From contig SIJG01000015.1 in NCBI GenBank assembly GCA_023374025.1, positions 1,468,697-1,532,696 of the forward strand: a DNA stretch of 64,000 bases, given 5' to 3'. Shown one piece after another: positions 23,065 to 36,699 of this stretch. The position numbers and the translations under genes are program-made. How positions within the stretch are numbered: position 1 is the first letter of the stretch; each line of letters opens with the position of its first letter. Under the pieces are notes generated by a model. That model was not told where the DNA came from. It saw only the letters and a list, made by a program, of their open reading frames with translations, and ran no database searches. The DNA is from Heterodera schachtii. Lineage: Eukaryota; Nematoda; Chromadorea; Rhabditida; Heteroderidae.

Positions 23065-26000
23065 TTAATTAATTAAATTATTCGCTGCTGCCGTAGGCCG
23101 AAAAATGTCCTCAAGCGTCGTTTTAAGGCCCGCAAAACTGCCGAACAACCCGAATGCCAAAAAGCAGAAATTCCGGGCCAACCGTCGGTACACTTTTGCA
23201 TTTTGCTGCTCGCCCATTAATGAGGGGACGAAGGTGAACGTGTCGATGAGGGGCGGAAAAACGAAGGCCAAAAAGACACCGCCGCTGAAGCCGACCAGGG
23301 GCTAAAATGGCAAAAATAGTTTTTTCAATTAAATTTTGTTTTTTTTCTGCAATTCCAATTTTAGAGCTTAATTCCGTTTTTGAAAATTTGGAAGCTTCGG
23401 AATTCCGATCGTGACAAAATCTTATAAAAATAAATTTATACGATTTTAAAAAAAATTTTGAAAATTTTTTCAGCGATTTTTTTTTTTTGAAATTTATGAT
23501 GAAAGATGAATTACTAAATTTTTTCATATTTTCCTAAAAAATGCTGAAAATTTTTTTTTTGAATTTTTCTCATATAAAAATTTTCTAAAATTTCTGTTTG
23601 AAAAGGCGGCGAGGTTTAGTCTCTGCGAGACTTCGGCGGCGAGAATTTGTGGTGCACCCCAAAGAAGGCACCACTCATTCACTCACCATGATTTGTTCCA
23701 GATTTGGCACGCCAATGGCGATGAGCACTAAAATTAGGAAAGCAATTGCCAATATTTCTGTGCCGTGCAAAATGTCTGTTGCACCCACTCGTGGTGGCCA
23801 CCAACGCGGCCCGGAAAAGGTACTCGCAAAGGCGGAGCAGCAACTCCGTTTTCCATTGCCGCTGCTGAGGCGGTGCCACCGCCGCCGCCGCTTCTGTGCC
23901 GGTGCCGTCGCTTTGTGCACCGTTTCTGTTGCTGTTATCCTGCGCCGTTGCAGCGGCAAAGACACAAAAGCGTCGCCGTAACGGAGGCCATAGCATTTGG
24001 ATTGTGACCTAAGAGAGGGAGGGATTATACTCAAGTGTCCATGGATTTCGAGATGAAATTTGACTTGGTGGGTGGGTATAATCAACAAAAGAGATGAATC
24101 ATCGTGAAAAGCGGATGAACAAAGTGGCTTATATCATTTTCCTTATAAAAGTTCGATTTCAACCGTTTTTGTTAAAACAGGAAAATTGGATTTGCCTTTT
24201 AAATGATTGGATCCTAAAGTTTTTGAAGAATTAATGGATCTTAAGCGTTTAAAAAAAATCCGAGTTAATGAACCCTAAGTAATTATATTTTAAAATAAAT
24301 AACAAATTCAATTATATTCAAAAGATGTTTTATAAGTCATTTCGTCCCCTTCAAAAAGTTCTCCAAATCTTTTATCCCACTTTGTCCAATACACTTTTCC
24401 TTGTGCATCACACAAACTTACATATTGCTGAAGAAGAAAATCGAGAAAAGAAATGGCGGTGAAAATCAAACGGACGAGCACAAGCAGCGGAGTGGGTGCC
24501 AAATTCAGCGTCACCGAGCCTTGGATGTGTTCGCCAAATTTGGCATAGCCGAGAAAGCCGACCTGAACATTTATTGTTGTGTTTAGAATGGCATTTTTTT
24601 ATTGGGATTTTTACCGCCGCGTCGAAAATCGCAGTCAATGCCATGCCAGTGGACAGAACGCCAACGCGGCTGACCATCTCGCCAGGAAAGCGCATTTTGT
24701 TCTCCATCGGCAGAACCATCGCTTGGCCCTCAAAACAGTAGAGAATGGAACCGCAGGCGGACTAAAGCGTAACGGAAAAAACATTTTAAATTTAATAAAA
24801 ATATTAATAATTATTTAAACACCAAAATGCCTGCGGGAGTGTTCCACCACGGCAATTCGGCAATTCGATAGGGCGGCAGAAGCAAATGCTGACAATTCAA
24901 ATATTAAATATACATAAATTGCCCGGAAATAAATTTTTAAAAAAGCGAACATAAAAAATGGCGCCGTAAGCGCCGAACATAAACAAATTGCCGATGGAAC
25001 TGAGCAGGGCAATTCGTTGAAGGGTCCGAATGAAATTGAGCAAAACCATTGGAGGAAAAATTATCAAAGCCCAAACGAAGGCGGAAACGTTGAAGGAGGT
25101 GAACTCATTGAACAGCTTCAATTTGAGGGGGGGGGGGGAGAGAATGAGCGATCAAATTTAAAAAAAAGGAATTTTGAATTTTATAATTTCAATTTTTTAT
25201 TGCAAAGACCAAAATCCACACAAATATTCTCATGTTAATTATTATTTTTTTTACATTCCTCCTTTTTGTGTTTGTTTTCATTAATATTTGCTCCATATAA
25301 ATATAGAATTAACAAAAATATAAATTTAATAAATTTCAAATTTTTGCGCTAAACACCTCACGAAGGTGCGCAACAATGAAGTCGTATTTGAGCACACCGA
25401 TGCCCATTTGCAGCACAACAATTGTGGCATTAACGAAAACTCTGCAACCATTGGGAAAACAATCATTTTGAGTTTTGATAGATTTGTTAATGGGTCGCCC
25501 ATTCTCCGAAGAAAAGTGCCTTTGAGCACAAAATGGTGCAACCAAAATACCGGGAACAATGACCGCGGTCTTAAGATGATTTCGGGGTTTGGGGTGACAA
25601 TCAAATGTTGAAATATTTTCATTTTCTTTACTGGGACGGCCCCTGACCAAAACACGGCATTTTACTTGGCTGTTTTGGCATATGGCCGTGCCCATTCGAA
25701 GCTGTCCGTCAACGACTCGTGCATCACCTCACCGTAACTCAATGGGCCCCCACCGTTTCGCGCTCCTTTTCTGGAAAAGCAATGACAAAAAAAAAAAAAT
25801 GGATTGCGAGGGTGCCCACTTTGTTTTTGCCAAGTGATGTGCCGAACGCACCTAAAATCAATCAAAAACTAAGCGATCGGAGAATTGCTTTGACTATTTT
25901 TTATTTTTTTCTAATTTGTAAAATTTACCACGCCGCAATTAATAGTAATTAATTAAAAGTGCTAATTAAACCCCCCCCCCCCCCCCACCAGCATATGCAT

Positions 26001-26633
26001 GGTAATTGTGTTCAATGCGCCGAACACAAAGACAAGCCCAAACGCCGTCCAAAGGCCGGCTTGTTTAAAGGCGATGGGCAAAGTCAGCTTCAAAGAACAG
26101 AAAAGACGTTGAAAGGAATGGATGGAATAAGCTTTTTACAATGCCGGAGCCGATCATTCCCTTCATGAAGTTGACCAGGGTCAGATGCGTGCTAAAAACA
26201 TTTTGATAAATATTATATTTTAAGAAAAATGTTTATTTTTCGGTATTTAATCCCTTTTTGCGCTACCCTCTCTCTCTCTCATTTAAATTTTTAAAATTAA
26301 AAATATATAAAATAAAAGTTAGTTTGATCTTTCTGGGGTGAACTTTCAAAAAATCCGCCCCTAAATTTTTGTACGAAAAATAAATAATAATAAAAAAAAT
26401 ATATTCAACAAATTTTATAAAAGCCTTTAAATATCTCACGAGATGCCATTTTCGCGTTCCTCCGATTCCATGGAATTTCGCTTTGTCCGTTTTGTCGTTT
26501 TGTCCGTCGATGTGCCACTCGTGCCTTCCAGTGTTGCCATTGTTGCCGAGGAAGCGGTGGAGGACAAAGCCGTCGACGACAGTTGTTGGGCCAAAAGCGG
26601 CGAATGGGCACTTTTGGGCGGAGAAGAAGACAT
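23065..26633 (-). CDS. SLC36-type amino acid transporter
   Basis: Thirteen exons (26633-26440, 26191-26140, 26087-25989, 25851-25820, 25770-25666, 25441-25357, 25115-24951, 24888-24823, 24761-24615, 24562-24422, 24008-23789, 23727-23687, 23301-23065) give 527 residues. A Ser/Thr-rich cytosolic N-terminus of about 65 residues precedes the Aa_trans fold: TLVNFMKGMIGSGI, TLPIAFKQAGLW, GALNTITMHML, VLQMGIGVLKYDF, VWALIIFPPMVLLNFIRTL, PAGILSACGSILYCFEG, VLPMENKMR, VGFLGYAKFGEHIQGSV and PNLEQIM with FVFPPLID. Such carriers are proton-coupled or exchange small neutral amino acids across plasma or lysosomal membranes. The match LVATTMLIAIGVPNL fixes the intron at 23728-23788. A housekeeping-like gene with no signal peptide. 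Confidence 0.9.
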
Positions 26634-28634
26634 GGCAAATTCACAAAACAATGAGGGCAACACTAAAGGAGAAATAAACAAATTATAAAGTCATTTTTAT
26701 TTAATTTAATAGGAAAAATAAGCAATTATTATATTTTTGATTAATTTTATTCAAAATGGTGGGATGCCACAGATTAAACTAATTAATAAAAGCTAATACG
26801 ATGGGTTTTGGCGGGATTGAAAGTTTAAACTAATGAACAGCAAACAAATTTTCCGCTTCAAAGTGTTTGTGCGATAAAAAAATATAAAAAGGAAAGAAAG
26901 GGAAAAGTCCCAACGCTCAAAATTTTACCACAATTTTTTGGGTTGAGAAAACGAAAACTGTAAAACTTTAAAAAATGAAATAAAAACATATATGTTTTAA
27001 ATTTTTAAGAATGTCCGAAAGGGTAATTAAAAAACTATCATAATTTTTTACATTTCTCTCAACGATGGCTAAATATGAAAGTGAATGAATGTACAATTTT
27101 GATCAAAAAAAAATGAAAACAATTCATCCCGAGGACGCAATTGCCCGGGAATGATACGCTGTGTTTTGTGCTGTTCCCCGTGGTATTTGTTTGGCTGTTG
27201 AGGAGGCGACGACTGTTGGGGTCGAAGTACCGCCGCCACCCCCGGCCCATTCCCGACCCCTCAGCCTTTCTCGCCACCGCACCCTCCGCCACCGTCGTTG
27301 GTTACGCCCTCCGCCCCCCGGGCCAGCCCAGCAGAGATAGCCCCAGCAGCCCTTTTCTATCCCATAAAATTGATTTTATCTCCCTAATGGACGGGGGGAG
27401 GAAGCAAAATAATAAGAAGCCGACACTTTACAATTAATTAATTGTCTTTCAATGAATTTGGTGTTACATAAATGAAAGTGAATTGTTTGTTCTGTTTTCT
27501 TCGCTTGTAAATGCACTAAATTCCTATTATGTAAAAAACCCTTGTTTTCTTAAGGATGATACTTATCAAATTAAAGTGTCGCTTTTATCGCTTTACAAAT
27601 TCTCCAATTTTTAATACTATTTTTTATCTAAATTAATAATTTATGTCTGTTTTGTATTTTTTTTCTTCTAAAATGGGTTTTCATACCATATTTAGCTATT
27701 TTCGAGATTTTTAGCCTAAATTCAATGAATTCGAAGAAATTTTGAGAAATTCATTTACATAATTTTCACTTTGTATGTGCATATTTTTGGTCTCCCTACT
27801 GATTATATACCGAAAATGACAACAACTCATAGCTATTTTCATGATCAGCAAACCCGAAAACCATTAAACACATTTGTACACTTTGAAAAATGTTTTAACA
27901 AAAAGAGAGGGGAGAGGATAAAAGAATTGCCGGGAGAAATCACATCTCATTAATTAGTGTAATTAGCATGTACCATCCGAATATAGTCAACCAATTGCAA
28001 GTCGAAAATGAATAAATAAAATTATATCTCGCATAGTATAGAAATATGAATGACAAAAAAGTAACACAGGGCGAACGGAATATAAAAATATATGTATAAT
28101 TAGGGAAATCAGATCATCGGTGGAATAAAACATTTTCAAACAAATCAAATCATCCTTTTTTTTTTGGAATTTATGCACTTCAAAATCAGCTGCAGATGGG
28201 CAAGGCGCACAACACAACAAACACCAAACAAATGACCACCAATTCGCTTGTCAGGAAATTATTCGCAGCGCAATTAGCAAATGTGTGGCGCCATCCGAAA
28301 GCCAATGGCACAAATGCGAAAGCACTGAGCACACGGCATTGACCAGACGAACAATCAGCCTTTGCTCCTGAAGCGGATATGAATAAAAGTGATCGCGATT
28401 CACTAAGGCATTGCTCAGCAAAGAGCAGGCCGTTCACCCTTACAATTAGACCGGCAATTTTTTAAAAAACCAAAATTGAATTTTAAAAAGTCGTTAGAAA
28501 TTTGTGTTTTTATTCCAAAAGTTTTTAATAAAAAAGCGTTATAAAGCCATACATTAAAAGAAATATCTCTCAGAAATTTCAAACAATAAGTTTTTTTTTC
28601 TGAAAACAAGTTAGCAAATTTTAGTAGTGATAAT
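26634..28634. other. Intergenic stretch with two unassigned coding-like pieces
   Basis: About 27130-27360 is unusually GC-rich; on the minus strand one frame reads PQQSSPPQQPNKYHGEQHK, possibly a 3' exon, without a solved gene. About 28250-28440 minus contains a frame reading ALVNRDHFYSYPLQEQRL that looks like a real exon or a gene relic. Neither can be joined to a neighbour. Confidence 0.3.
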
Positions 28635-31600
28635 TTAAAAAAGAGTAAAAAAAGGGGAGGGTTCGCCCCCTACCATTTTTTTGGGTTTGGCTACGAATGA
28701 AAGCCCCCCACACGAACAAATCGGTCCACCCACCGATTGCAGCAAGTTCCTGCTGTTCGTCAACTCGGCAATGCGCGCGTCTGCGGCCGCCTCGCGCTCC
28801 TCGACCGCTCGCCTGCGCTGCTCCAACTCCTCGCGGTCTCGTGCGAGTGCCGCCTGCAACTGTACGTGCCTTTCGCGTTTCATGTTGTCGTGGTAAGTGT
28901 TCAGCAGATGGAAAGCGGCGCCCAATGCCCAAGAGACTTCCATGGCGCGCAGTTTCTTTGTCATCTGACAATCAAAAACAAACAAATTTTGATATGCTCG
29001 CTGTGAAAAATTTTAGGGGGGGGGGGGACAATCAGTTCCATTGCCGAGGGGATGATTTTTATTATTATTTTTTGGTTAGATTTGTAAATTGAAAACCATT
29101 CCCAGTGATATCAGTCGTCATCACATTCCAAAGAATTTCCATTGCGAAAAAAAGAATGCCGCCAGTTTTCCCATTCAAACTTTTCTTTGGCCGTCTTTGG
29201 CAAAAGGAGCCCAACTACCATCATCATCATCATTTGCTGTTAGCATGGCTTCTGCTTACATAGATGGTCTTCTCATCCGGCAGTCCGTAGCCAAAATGGA
29301 GCAGCGTGTAAATGTACGTCAGGTCCAAACATTGCCACGGCTGCCACGGCTCGGGGCCAATCGCCTCGGGGGGAATTGCACACGCTGAAAAAAAGGACAA
29401 AAATAAACTGCGAAATTTAGAACTTTTTCAACTTTCAATACTATTATTAAACAATACGACTTAGGGAATTAAAATAGCTAATAAATTGTATTGGTTAACA
29501 AATGAATGAAGCGCGCCTCGTTCGGCCGCGACGCGAAAGTCGCCGACTTGGGCTTGTCCGCCCAACTGTTCCAGCGAATAATGCACCACATTGGCCTGTA
29601 AAAGATGCGATTTGTTAATTGCAATTTTTAAACTTATGTTTTTCAGTTTGGTTTTTTTTTTAAATTTAAACTAACAAAGGAAGGTGGCCAAATGTCCGTC
29701 GGGGTTTCGGTATGAAATTTTGGAGGTGGATAGAACACCCCTTATGGTTTTAAATTTTTGCAAAATGTGCATCTGTGCCGGGTTATGACGTGACAAACTT
29801 TTTTTTGTCAGTAAATTTAATAAAAATATACAGACACCTGCTGGTGACCCTCCTTTGTAAGTTCCACTCCGAAATTGTTTATTTATTAATTAATTACGTT
29901 AAAAAAAGTGTGAAAAGGATTGTTTTCACTCTTAAAAATTCAAAAAACTAAAATCGGGGGAAAATAAAGTGAATCTGGAGAGTATAAAACTGAAAATAAA
30001 AAGCAATTTTTCCTTTTTCCCAATTCCATTTAACATTTTTTCCCATTTCCATTGTCTGCCCCTGTCTTTCTTTCTTTCTTTCACCTGCAACGCCCGGTCG
30101 TAGAAATAGCCGAACAGAAAGAGTTCTGTGCCCGCGTCCGCCAACTGCGGCACGCGCTTCACATCGGTCACATTTTGCACGTACTGTTTGGCGATGTCCA
30201 AACATTGGGCAAAGCCCGTGTTGGAAGAGGCACTTAAGCAAAAAAGAAAAAGAAATGGAATATTTTTTTATTTTTCCCTTTCGCAAATTTCAAAAAAAAA
30301 AAAAAAAAAAATTTTTTTGAAAATTTTCAGCGATTTTTTTTCGAAATTTCATGATAAATTACAAAGTTTTTTTTTAATTTTCAAAATTTTTTCTTGTAAT
30401 TTTCTTATAAAAAATTTTCTGATTTTTTTCTTGAAAAATTTCTGTTTGAAAATTTTTTTTTTTTGAAATTTCTGCGGCGAGATTTTGGGGTGTACCCCTC
30501 TTTTTCTCCCTTATTTCCGCTACCTTTTTTTGTTGTTGGTCAGACAAAAACTGACTCATAAAAATGGCATTTTTTTGAGTCAAAAATCTTGGCCATGGCC
30601 CAAATTTTTCAATTCATTTTTTTCGTTTGATCAGTTCGCTTTTGCTTATTCCTTTCCCCCACCTGATCAGCCACACATTGCCCGCGTAGTCCCAGTCGTC
30701 CAGCACAAAGCCCTTGGGCAAACAGTGCGTGTGCAGTGACGGCATAGCGCCGGGTTTCCAGTCGGGCGAGCTCAACTTGGCGATGCCGAGCCGCGAGGCC
30801 ACCAAACCGTTGCCCAAATAACTGAACCGGAGACAAAAAATAAGCAAATAAAAAGAAAACTTTTTTCTTGAAAAAACCTTTTGGAATTTATAAAAATTTT
30901 TGGGTTTTTAAAAAAGAAATTTTCGGAATGAAACCATCTGAAGGGACGAGTTGTTTCAAGCAGTAGCAGTCCCATTATTTTGGCTTACAAATTAGTCGAA
31001 TTGAGGTTTTATTTCATTTTTCTTAGAATTTTGCCCTTTTTTGTCTTTGGGCCGTCTCCATGGAAAAAGTATTATAAGAGGGGACAATTTCAGATTTCTC
31101 TTGGAAATTTTTTTTACGGTGCTAATTGTAAGTGAAAAGGACCTGTGCGTGTACAGCCTCAGCTCGTGGTCGAAAATCTTCAGTTTGTGCGCATATTTCT
31201 GCTTGGAGAGGCCTTTGAGCGCGGCGTTGAAATCGTTCGGCAAAAAAGTCACTTGGGTGGAGCCACCGCCCAAGTCCAACGCGGCCACCGCCTTTGACTC
31301 TGTTTGAGGGGAGGAAAGCCACGGGAAAATCTTCCAGAAAGCGGAAAATTTTGACGCTAAAAAAGAGAGGGAAAATGTAAAGGGTAAAAAAAGAAAAAAT
31401 TAATGGCCAGAAAAATGCAAAAAAGAAAAAAGTAAGAATTACAAAATTATTTAACCTGTCGACCAGAAATGTTTTTTTTGTATGATAAAAAAAGAAAACC
31501 CAAAGTGTCTGATAATGAGTGCCAATTCCATTTTTTCAAAAAAAAAAAAAAAAAAATCCGCCAACGGCGGCGGTGCCAAGCAGACGGCAGAAAATTTTTG

Positions 31601-32988
31601 AAAATTTAGACACGATTTTTTGCTAACAGATGTTGAACAAATGCGAAAGACGTTATCTGAAGGCTTTGGGGGGGGGGGGGGGTCTGTGCTTTGGTAGTGG
31701 TGACCATCTTCCAGAAAATTCTTATTGTTGATTTTTGACTGATTTTGAATTTCGCCTTTTCAAAAAACTTACGACGCTCCAACACTCCCTCGAGGCGGGC
31801 CAGCAAAAAGTTGAGTGTGAACCAGCCAAAAACGCCTTCGTCCGTGCCGCTGAGAACGCCCACCGCGTCGTCGTCCACCAAAAGCCCACTGGACAACACT
31901 TCACTTTCAATCTGACAATGAGTGGATAAGAAACGGCTTGAATTTTGGTATCAAAGTCTAATCCCGAGGCCGTTGTAATAAAATTTGCTAAAATTGCAAA
32001 TCCATCAGGCGCCAAATTCCTCCCTCGGAGGCCCATTCCTTCCCTAGGTTTTTTTTTTTGAAAAATTGCGACTCTGCATTTTGGATTGAAAAAAACTTGC
32101 GAAAACGCTTTAAATACCCTCCGCCGGGCCGCTAATTTCCGCCAAACTTTCTTTGAAATTTGACGCCGAAATTGTCAATTGCCAAAATCAGTTTATTTTC
32201 CGATATCCATATTTATTTGATTATGGACTGTCAGAATAAATTCTTAAATTTTTCTCTACCATTTCTTATTAATTGTAAGTCATAATTTTCGTTTTAAAAT
32301 TTAAACCTCCGATAAAATTGCCTCCGCCTCCTTTTCCGACAGCAAACGAACGCCCGCCGTGGCGCGGAAAGCGATGGGCGTTTTGGCCCAAAGTTCGGCC
32401 GGAATTTGCCGTTTGGCGGTCAGCAACAATTCGCGCACATTCTCCGCCGCCAATTCGGGTGTTTTGGCGAAGCACGAAACGCCAGGTTTAATCTGTCAAA
32501 AGGGCAAAGGGATTAGGGATTAATAGGCAAAATTTGATAGTAAAATTAAAAAAAACCAAAATTTTTGTAAAATTTTATTGTAAGAAATCTAAAAAAGGTG
32601 AAAGAGGGAGAGAAACCGAAAAAAAAAATTGACAAAAGAAAGACAAGTCAAAAAAAGAAAAGAAATCCTTGCGAGTGTCAGATTAAAACGGGGAAAAATG
32701 AATGTTGTTAGGCATATTAGGCCATGAAAACAAATTCATTTTTTCAACAAAAAAAAAATTGCGGACTGACAAAAAAAGAAGCGACAAAATTGGCCCATCT
32801 TTCCTGCTCACCTCCTTGTAAATCTCGGCCTCCAGCTTGAACGTGCTCGGCTCCTGCTCCAACTCGTGGCTGAACTCGAAGAGGTGAAGCCGCGTGCCGG
32901 TGGAGCCGGCGTCGATCACAGCGGCGAAGAAACGGCCCGAAGTTCTTTCCTTTTTTGTATGTAAATTAGACATGTACAGCTTGCCCAT
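28635..32988 (-). CDS. Nucleoside di/triphosphatase (GDA1/CD39 family, ENTPD5/6 type)
   Basis: Nine exons (32988-32812, 32492-32307, 31911-31773, 31356-31143, 30821-30663, 30232-30085, 29595-29517, 29384-29260, 28964-28635) give 518 residues. Apyrase-conserved regions are present: VIDAGSTGTR (about 25-33), FRATAGVRLL, LSGTDEGVFGW and AALDLGGGSTQ (about 192-201), plus ENTPD5-like SYLGNGLVASRL, QVGDFRVAAERA, CLDLTYIYTLL and VSWALGAAFHLL. ENTPD5/6 enzymes hydrolyse UDP or GDP in the ER or Golgi lumen for glycoprotein folding, or are secreted. The C-terminus adds about 80 residues with a heptad-like coiled coil (LARDREELEQRRRAVEE) not found in ENTPD5. No signal peptide lies at this start, so a 5' exon may be missing. 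One intron appears to use a GC donor. Confidence 0.88.
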
Positions 32989-33105
32989 TAATTGAAGTTC
33001 GAAATATTTGGAATTGTGGGCTTTTTGTTTCCCCCCTCTGGGTTTTAGGTGGTCCCTGCAAAAGCGTCTTCGTTTTCGTGGATTTATACCGGCTTTAGCC
33101 CTAAA

Positions 33106-33425
33106 TTAAATTACAAAAAATAAAATGAATTTGGCTTTTTGTACGGATCTCAGTTTCGAAAACTCCCCGGAAATGTCATCACATTTTTGAAAAAATAGCA
33201 ATTTAATTTGGCCACCACCTCGGCCTCCAAGTCGGGCGACAAACACTGCTGAATCTCTTTGGTGTCCGGCGGGTGCAGTCGGTTGTGTTGCAATTCGCCG
33301 ACCGCGGCGTCGTCGCGTCCGGCGCCAAAGCGCAACAACAGAGCGACAAAGAAGCAAAAAGGGGAGCAAAAGTGCAAAGGGAAGGGACGGAAGAACGAAA
33401 GGGGAGGGCCAAATTCGCATTTTTG
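33106..33425 (-). other. Possible upstream exon or small secreted protein
   Basis: On the minus strand an ATG at 33425 opens MRIWPSPFVLPSLPFALLLP, a good hydrophobic signal sequence, but the frame then turns Arg-rich. The overlapping frame reads RLHPPDTKEIQQCLSPDLEA and looks like normal protein. GC-rich codons suggest real coding DNA. It could be the missing 5' exon of the NTPDase, but I found no frame-keeping splice to 32988. Confidence 0.3.
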
Positions 33426-34485
33426 GTTTTGTTTTACTTAAAAATGGGGAAAATTTACGAAAAATACAATGAAGCAATTAAAATTTTGAATTTAATAGGA
33501 AACATTCAAATTTTGAATTTTAAATTGAAATGAAAAAAATTGAATTAAATCGAAAACCAAAACAAAACTGAAAAGGCAACAAAAAAAACAAATTTGTTTA
33601 CAAAGAAAAAAAAAAGAGTCGATCAGTGATCAAAAACAAAACGCCAAACTAAACAAAATTTGTTTTGCCAATGAGTCCTTTTCCTGAATTTTAATTGTGC
33701 TTTTAAACATTAATCCCCGGGAATTTTAATATGCATTTTAAAATTGTGATAATATATTTACCTTCTAATTCATGAGTAACTGAAACGCCCCCAATTATAA
33801 TTATAATTTTTTACCTCCCATTGAATGCGTAATGAAAAAAAGAAAAAATAAATTTCAGTTCTACTGAATTGATAATGATAAGTGATAACATTTGGCCATT
33901 CTTGACTTTGTGACGATGTGCACAAAATTAATAAAAAAAACAGCAAAAAAAAAAAAAAAACTCCGATTTCCCTCCCCCATTTTATAAAAATGCTTTTCCT
34001 CCGCCACCAAAAGAGAGCAAATGAAAGAGAGATAAAGGCTAATTCGCCTTCGTTACTTATATTATGTAAATATTGTGCATTTGTGGGTTTGTGGAAAAGG
34101 CCAAAACGGCTGAGGTTGCCAAGGGAATTCATTCGGCTTTTTTATCAAAAGGGAGCAAAGCGAATGGCCGGCCAATTAGGGGGGGGGGGGAAGAGTGATT
34201 TAGTCGATTCGGACTGCGAATCGTCCGTCCCTGGTTCGACCAACTCTTGATTTCAAACGATTTTCTTACAAGAACAACCCGAAAAGCGTATTAACTCGTC
34301 AACTTAACAGGGTAATTCTCGGCAAATTGAAAAAAAATCCCGAAATCTCCAAGTTTTCCGCTACCCGATTCTCGACATGCCCTCTCTGAAAAATCCACCC
34401 GCCGGTCTCCAACATTGCATTTTTCGCATTTGTCAGCGAATGGCGGACGAAGAATGTTCGTCCAATTTTAAGTATATTAAATTTT

Positions 34486-34925
34486 GGGTGCACCCCAAAA
34501 TTTCGCCGCCGAAATTTCGCCGCCGAAATTACGCCACCGAAATTTCGCCGGACGGAATTTCGCCGGCCGAAATTTCGCCAGGACATAATTTCGCCGCCGA
34601 AATTTTGCCGGGACATAATTTCGCCAAAAAATTTAAAAAAAAAAAATTTGGAAATTTTCAAGAAAAATTCTTAGAAATTTTTTATATGGAAATTCCAATG
34701 AAAAATTTGTGGAAAAAAATTTTTTTAGTGATTTTTTTGGAAAAATTTTCGAAAAAACTTACTAATTTATCATAAATTTCAAAAAAAAAATCCTGAAAAT
34801 TTTTTCTAATTTTTTTTTTGAAATTTTCTTATAAGAAATTCTAAGATTTTTTCTTAAAAAAATTTCTAAGTCTAATTTTTTATTTTATTTTTTTGTGGCG
34901 AAATTTTGTCCCGGCGAAATTTCGG
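34486..34925. repeat. CGCCGAAATTT-rich dispersed repeat
   Basis: One end has several close copies of a unit containing TTTCGCCGCCGAAAT after GGTGCACCCC; the other end has the inverse GGCGAAATTTCGGCCGGCG. The A/T-rich core (GAAATTTCTTATAAG type) resembles 30277-30500 and 23410-23680, which also end near GGGGTGxACCCC. A dispersed non-coding repeat family, probably of mobile origin. Confidence 0.55.
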
Positions 34926-36690
34926 CCGGCGAAATTTTGTCCCGTCCCCTAAATTTTCCCTTGGCCATGAAAAGTTCAGAAATTAAAAACCATATGATCA
35001 TTTAATCTTAGTGAACGATCAAATAACATTAATTGAATGTTTGATGATCCTTTAAACAAACGCATTAATTCAGATTTTTATGAAAAAAATGGAAAAAGAA
35101 AGGAAAAATTTTTTTTTAAATTAATTAAAATTAGGAATTACATTTTCTCGTATGAGTATGCTCAAGAAATGGACTGTCCTCGGGAAAAATGGGCCCTGTT
35201 AGCGCCTTTTTGGGATTAAATTCGTGAAATTTCTTTCGTCGGTTATTGCTTTTGGTCTGCTAAAAAGAAAACAGTTTCCTGTTTTCAAATGGGTTTGAGT
35301 GAGAACGATCGTCCCAAAATGCTCGTCTCGTCCCGGACTGACTAATGCTTTCTTCCGCTGCCTTTTTTATATGGCGGCGAGCGCAGCGCAAAGAGTCGCG
35401 GGACTTTGGCAACCGACGGGTGGGCCGCGTCTGCCGTCATGTGCACTTATCAGTCGTATCACCACGATTCTTATCTCGCGGCGGAGTTCGAGAAACGGAG
35501 AGCCATTGCATATTTATGGACCATGGGGACGAACGGCGGGACCAATTGGGCAAAATGGGCGGGGAGGAGAAGCGAAATTGGGAGAGACGGGGAGGAAAAG
35601 CGGAAAAAGGAGGGGAGAGGAGGGGAAGCACAATTCGAATGGGAAATCACAAATTTGAAATTAAAATGCAAATTAGCAATGCGAAAAGGGTAAGATCAAT
35701 TAATTAATTGATTATTAATTAGTGGTAGAAAAAACAACTTAAAGAATCATAAAAAATTGTTTTTTGGTGAATCGAATTATGAACAGATTAATTGTTATTT
35801 TTTCTCTCCATAACATTTAATTCATTTAATTGCTTTTCAATGCAATTTTTAATTAATTTTAAGTTGCATTTTTAATTATGGGTATGTTTCTTTATATTTT
35901 TTAAATATTTTGATCATAATATTTTAGTCACTTGCTGATCATAAATTTGTTCGTGAGTATCTTTTTTTAGGGCAATAAGTCAAGTAGCAAAACTAAAAAT
36001 AACATTCACCAATCACCGGAAACTTTTGCTATCCAAAAAAATATAAAATAATTTTTTATTTTAAATCCTTATTAATAAATGTATAAAGTAACTGTTGATT
36101 TTCTTGTGAAATCATAATAAATTGGATTAATTAAAGACAATTAAAAATAATAACATTTTGAATTAAGGCGAGTTAAATAATTGTCCATTAATTTGCTACA
36201 TTTATTTTATTTGCTTAAATTTTACATTGAAAAATGTTACTATCAGCTCCTCCTCAATTTATGATTGTTTATTTTTCAAATTTTTCATTGCTTTCTTCCA
36301 ATTCATCAATGTATTCCCGTCCATTTTCAATTCATTGGCAACAAAATGAAGTGAAAAGAGGGACCATTGAAGTGACACTGTCCCCTCCCCCAAATTGCAT
36401 AATATTCATCCCGTAATGACGACAATTGTTATCATCAATTAGTAAATGCGTTGAAAATAAGTAAATAAAAATTTAAAAAACAAGGGACAAAGTTCGGCAA
36501 ATTCTCAATTTTTTTTTTTTCTTAAAGGGTAAATTACTCTTTTTGAAAATTCAAAGCATTTTTTTAGATTTCAGAATCTGATTTACAGGACTTGGAAAAT
36601 ATTTGTGCGTTTTTTATTAACATTTTTATCAGTTTCCTCAAAGTCACCAATAATTTTCTTAAGAATGTGTTGATCACTGGTGATCATCAG
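34926..36690. other. Gene-poor AT-rich stretch
   Basis: No gene recognised. 35299-35700 is GC-richer with overlapping open frames on both strands but no domain, signal peptide or splice pattern that I trust. Confidence 0.45.
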
Positions 36691-36699
36691 TCGTTCGAT

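Noticed and set aside
27141..27437. 98-codon plus-strand frame in GC-rich DNA
   Set aside because: No domain, no splice context, and all frames of this patch are open because of its composition.
34195..34250. tRNA-like look of a GGTTCGACC segment
   Set aside because: Only a T-loop-like string is present; no acceptor or anticodon stems pair.
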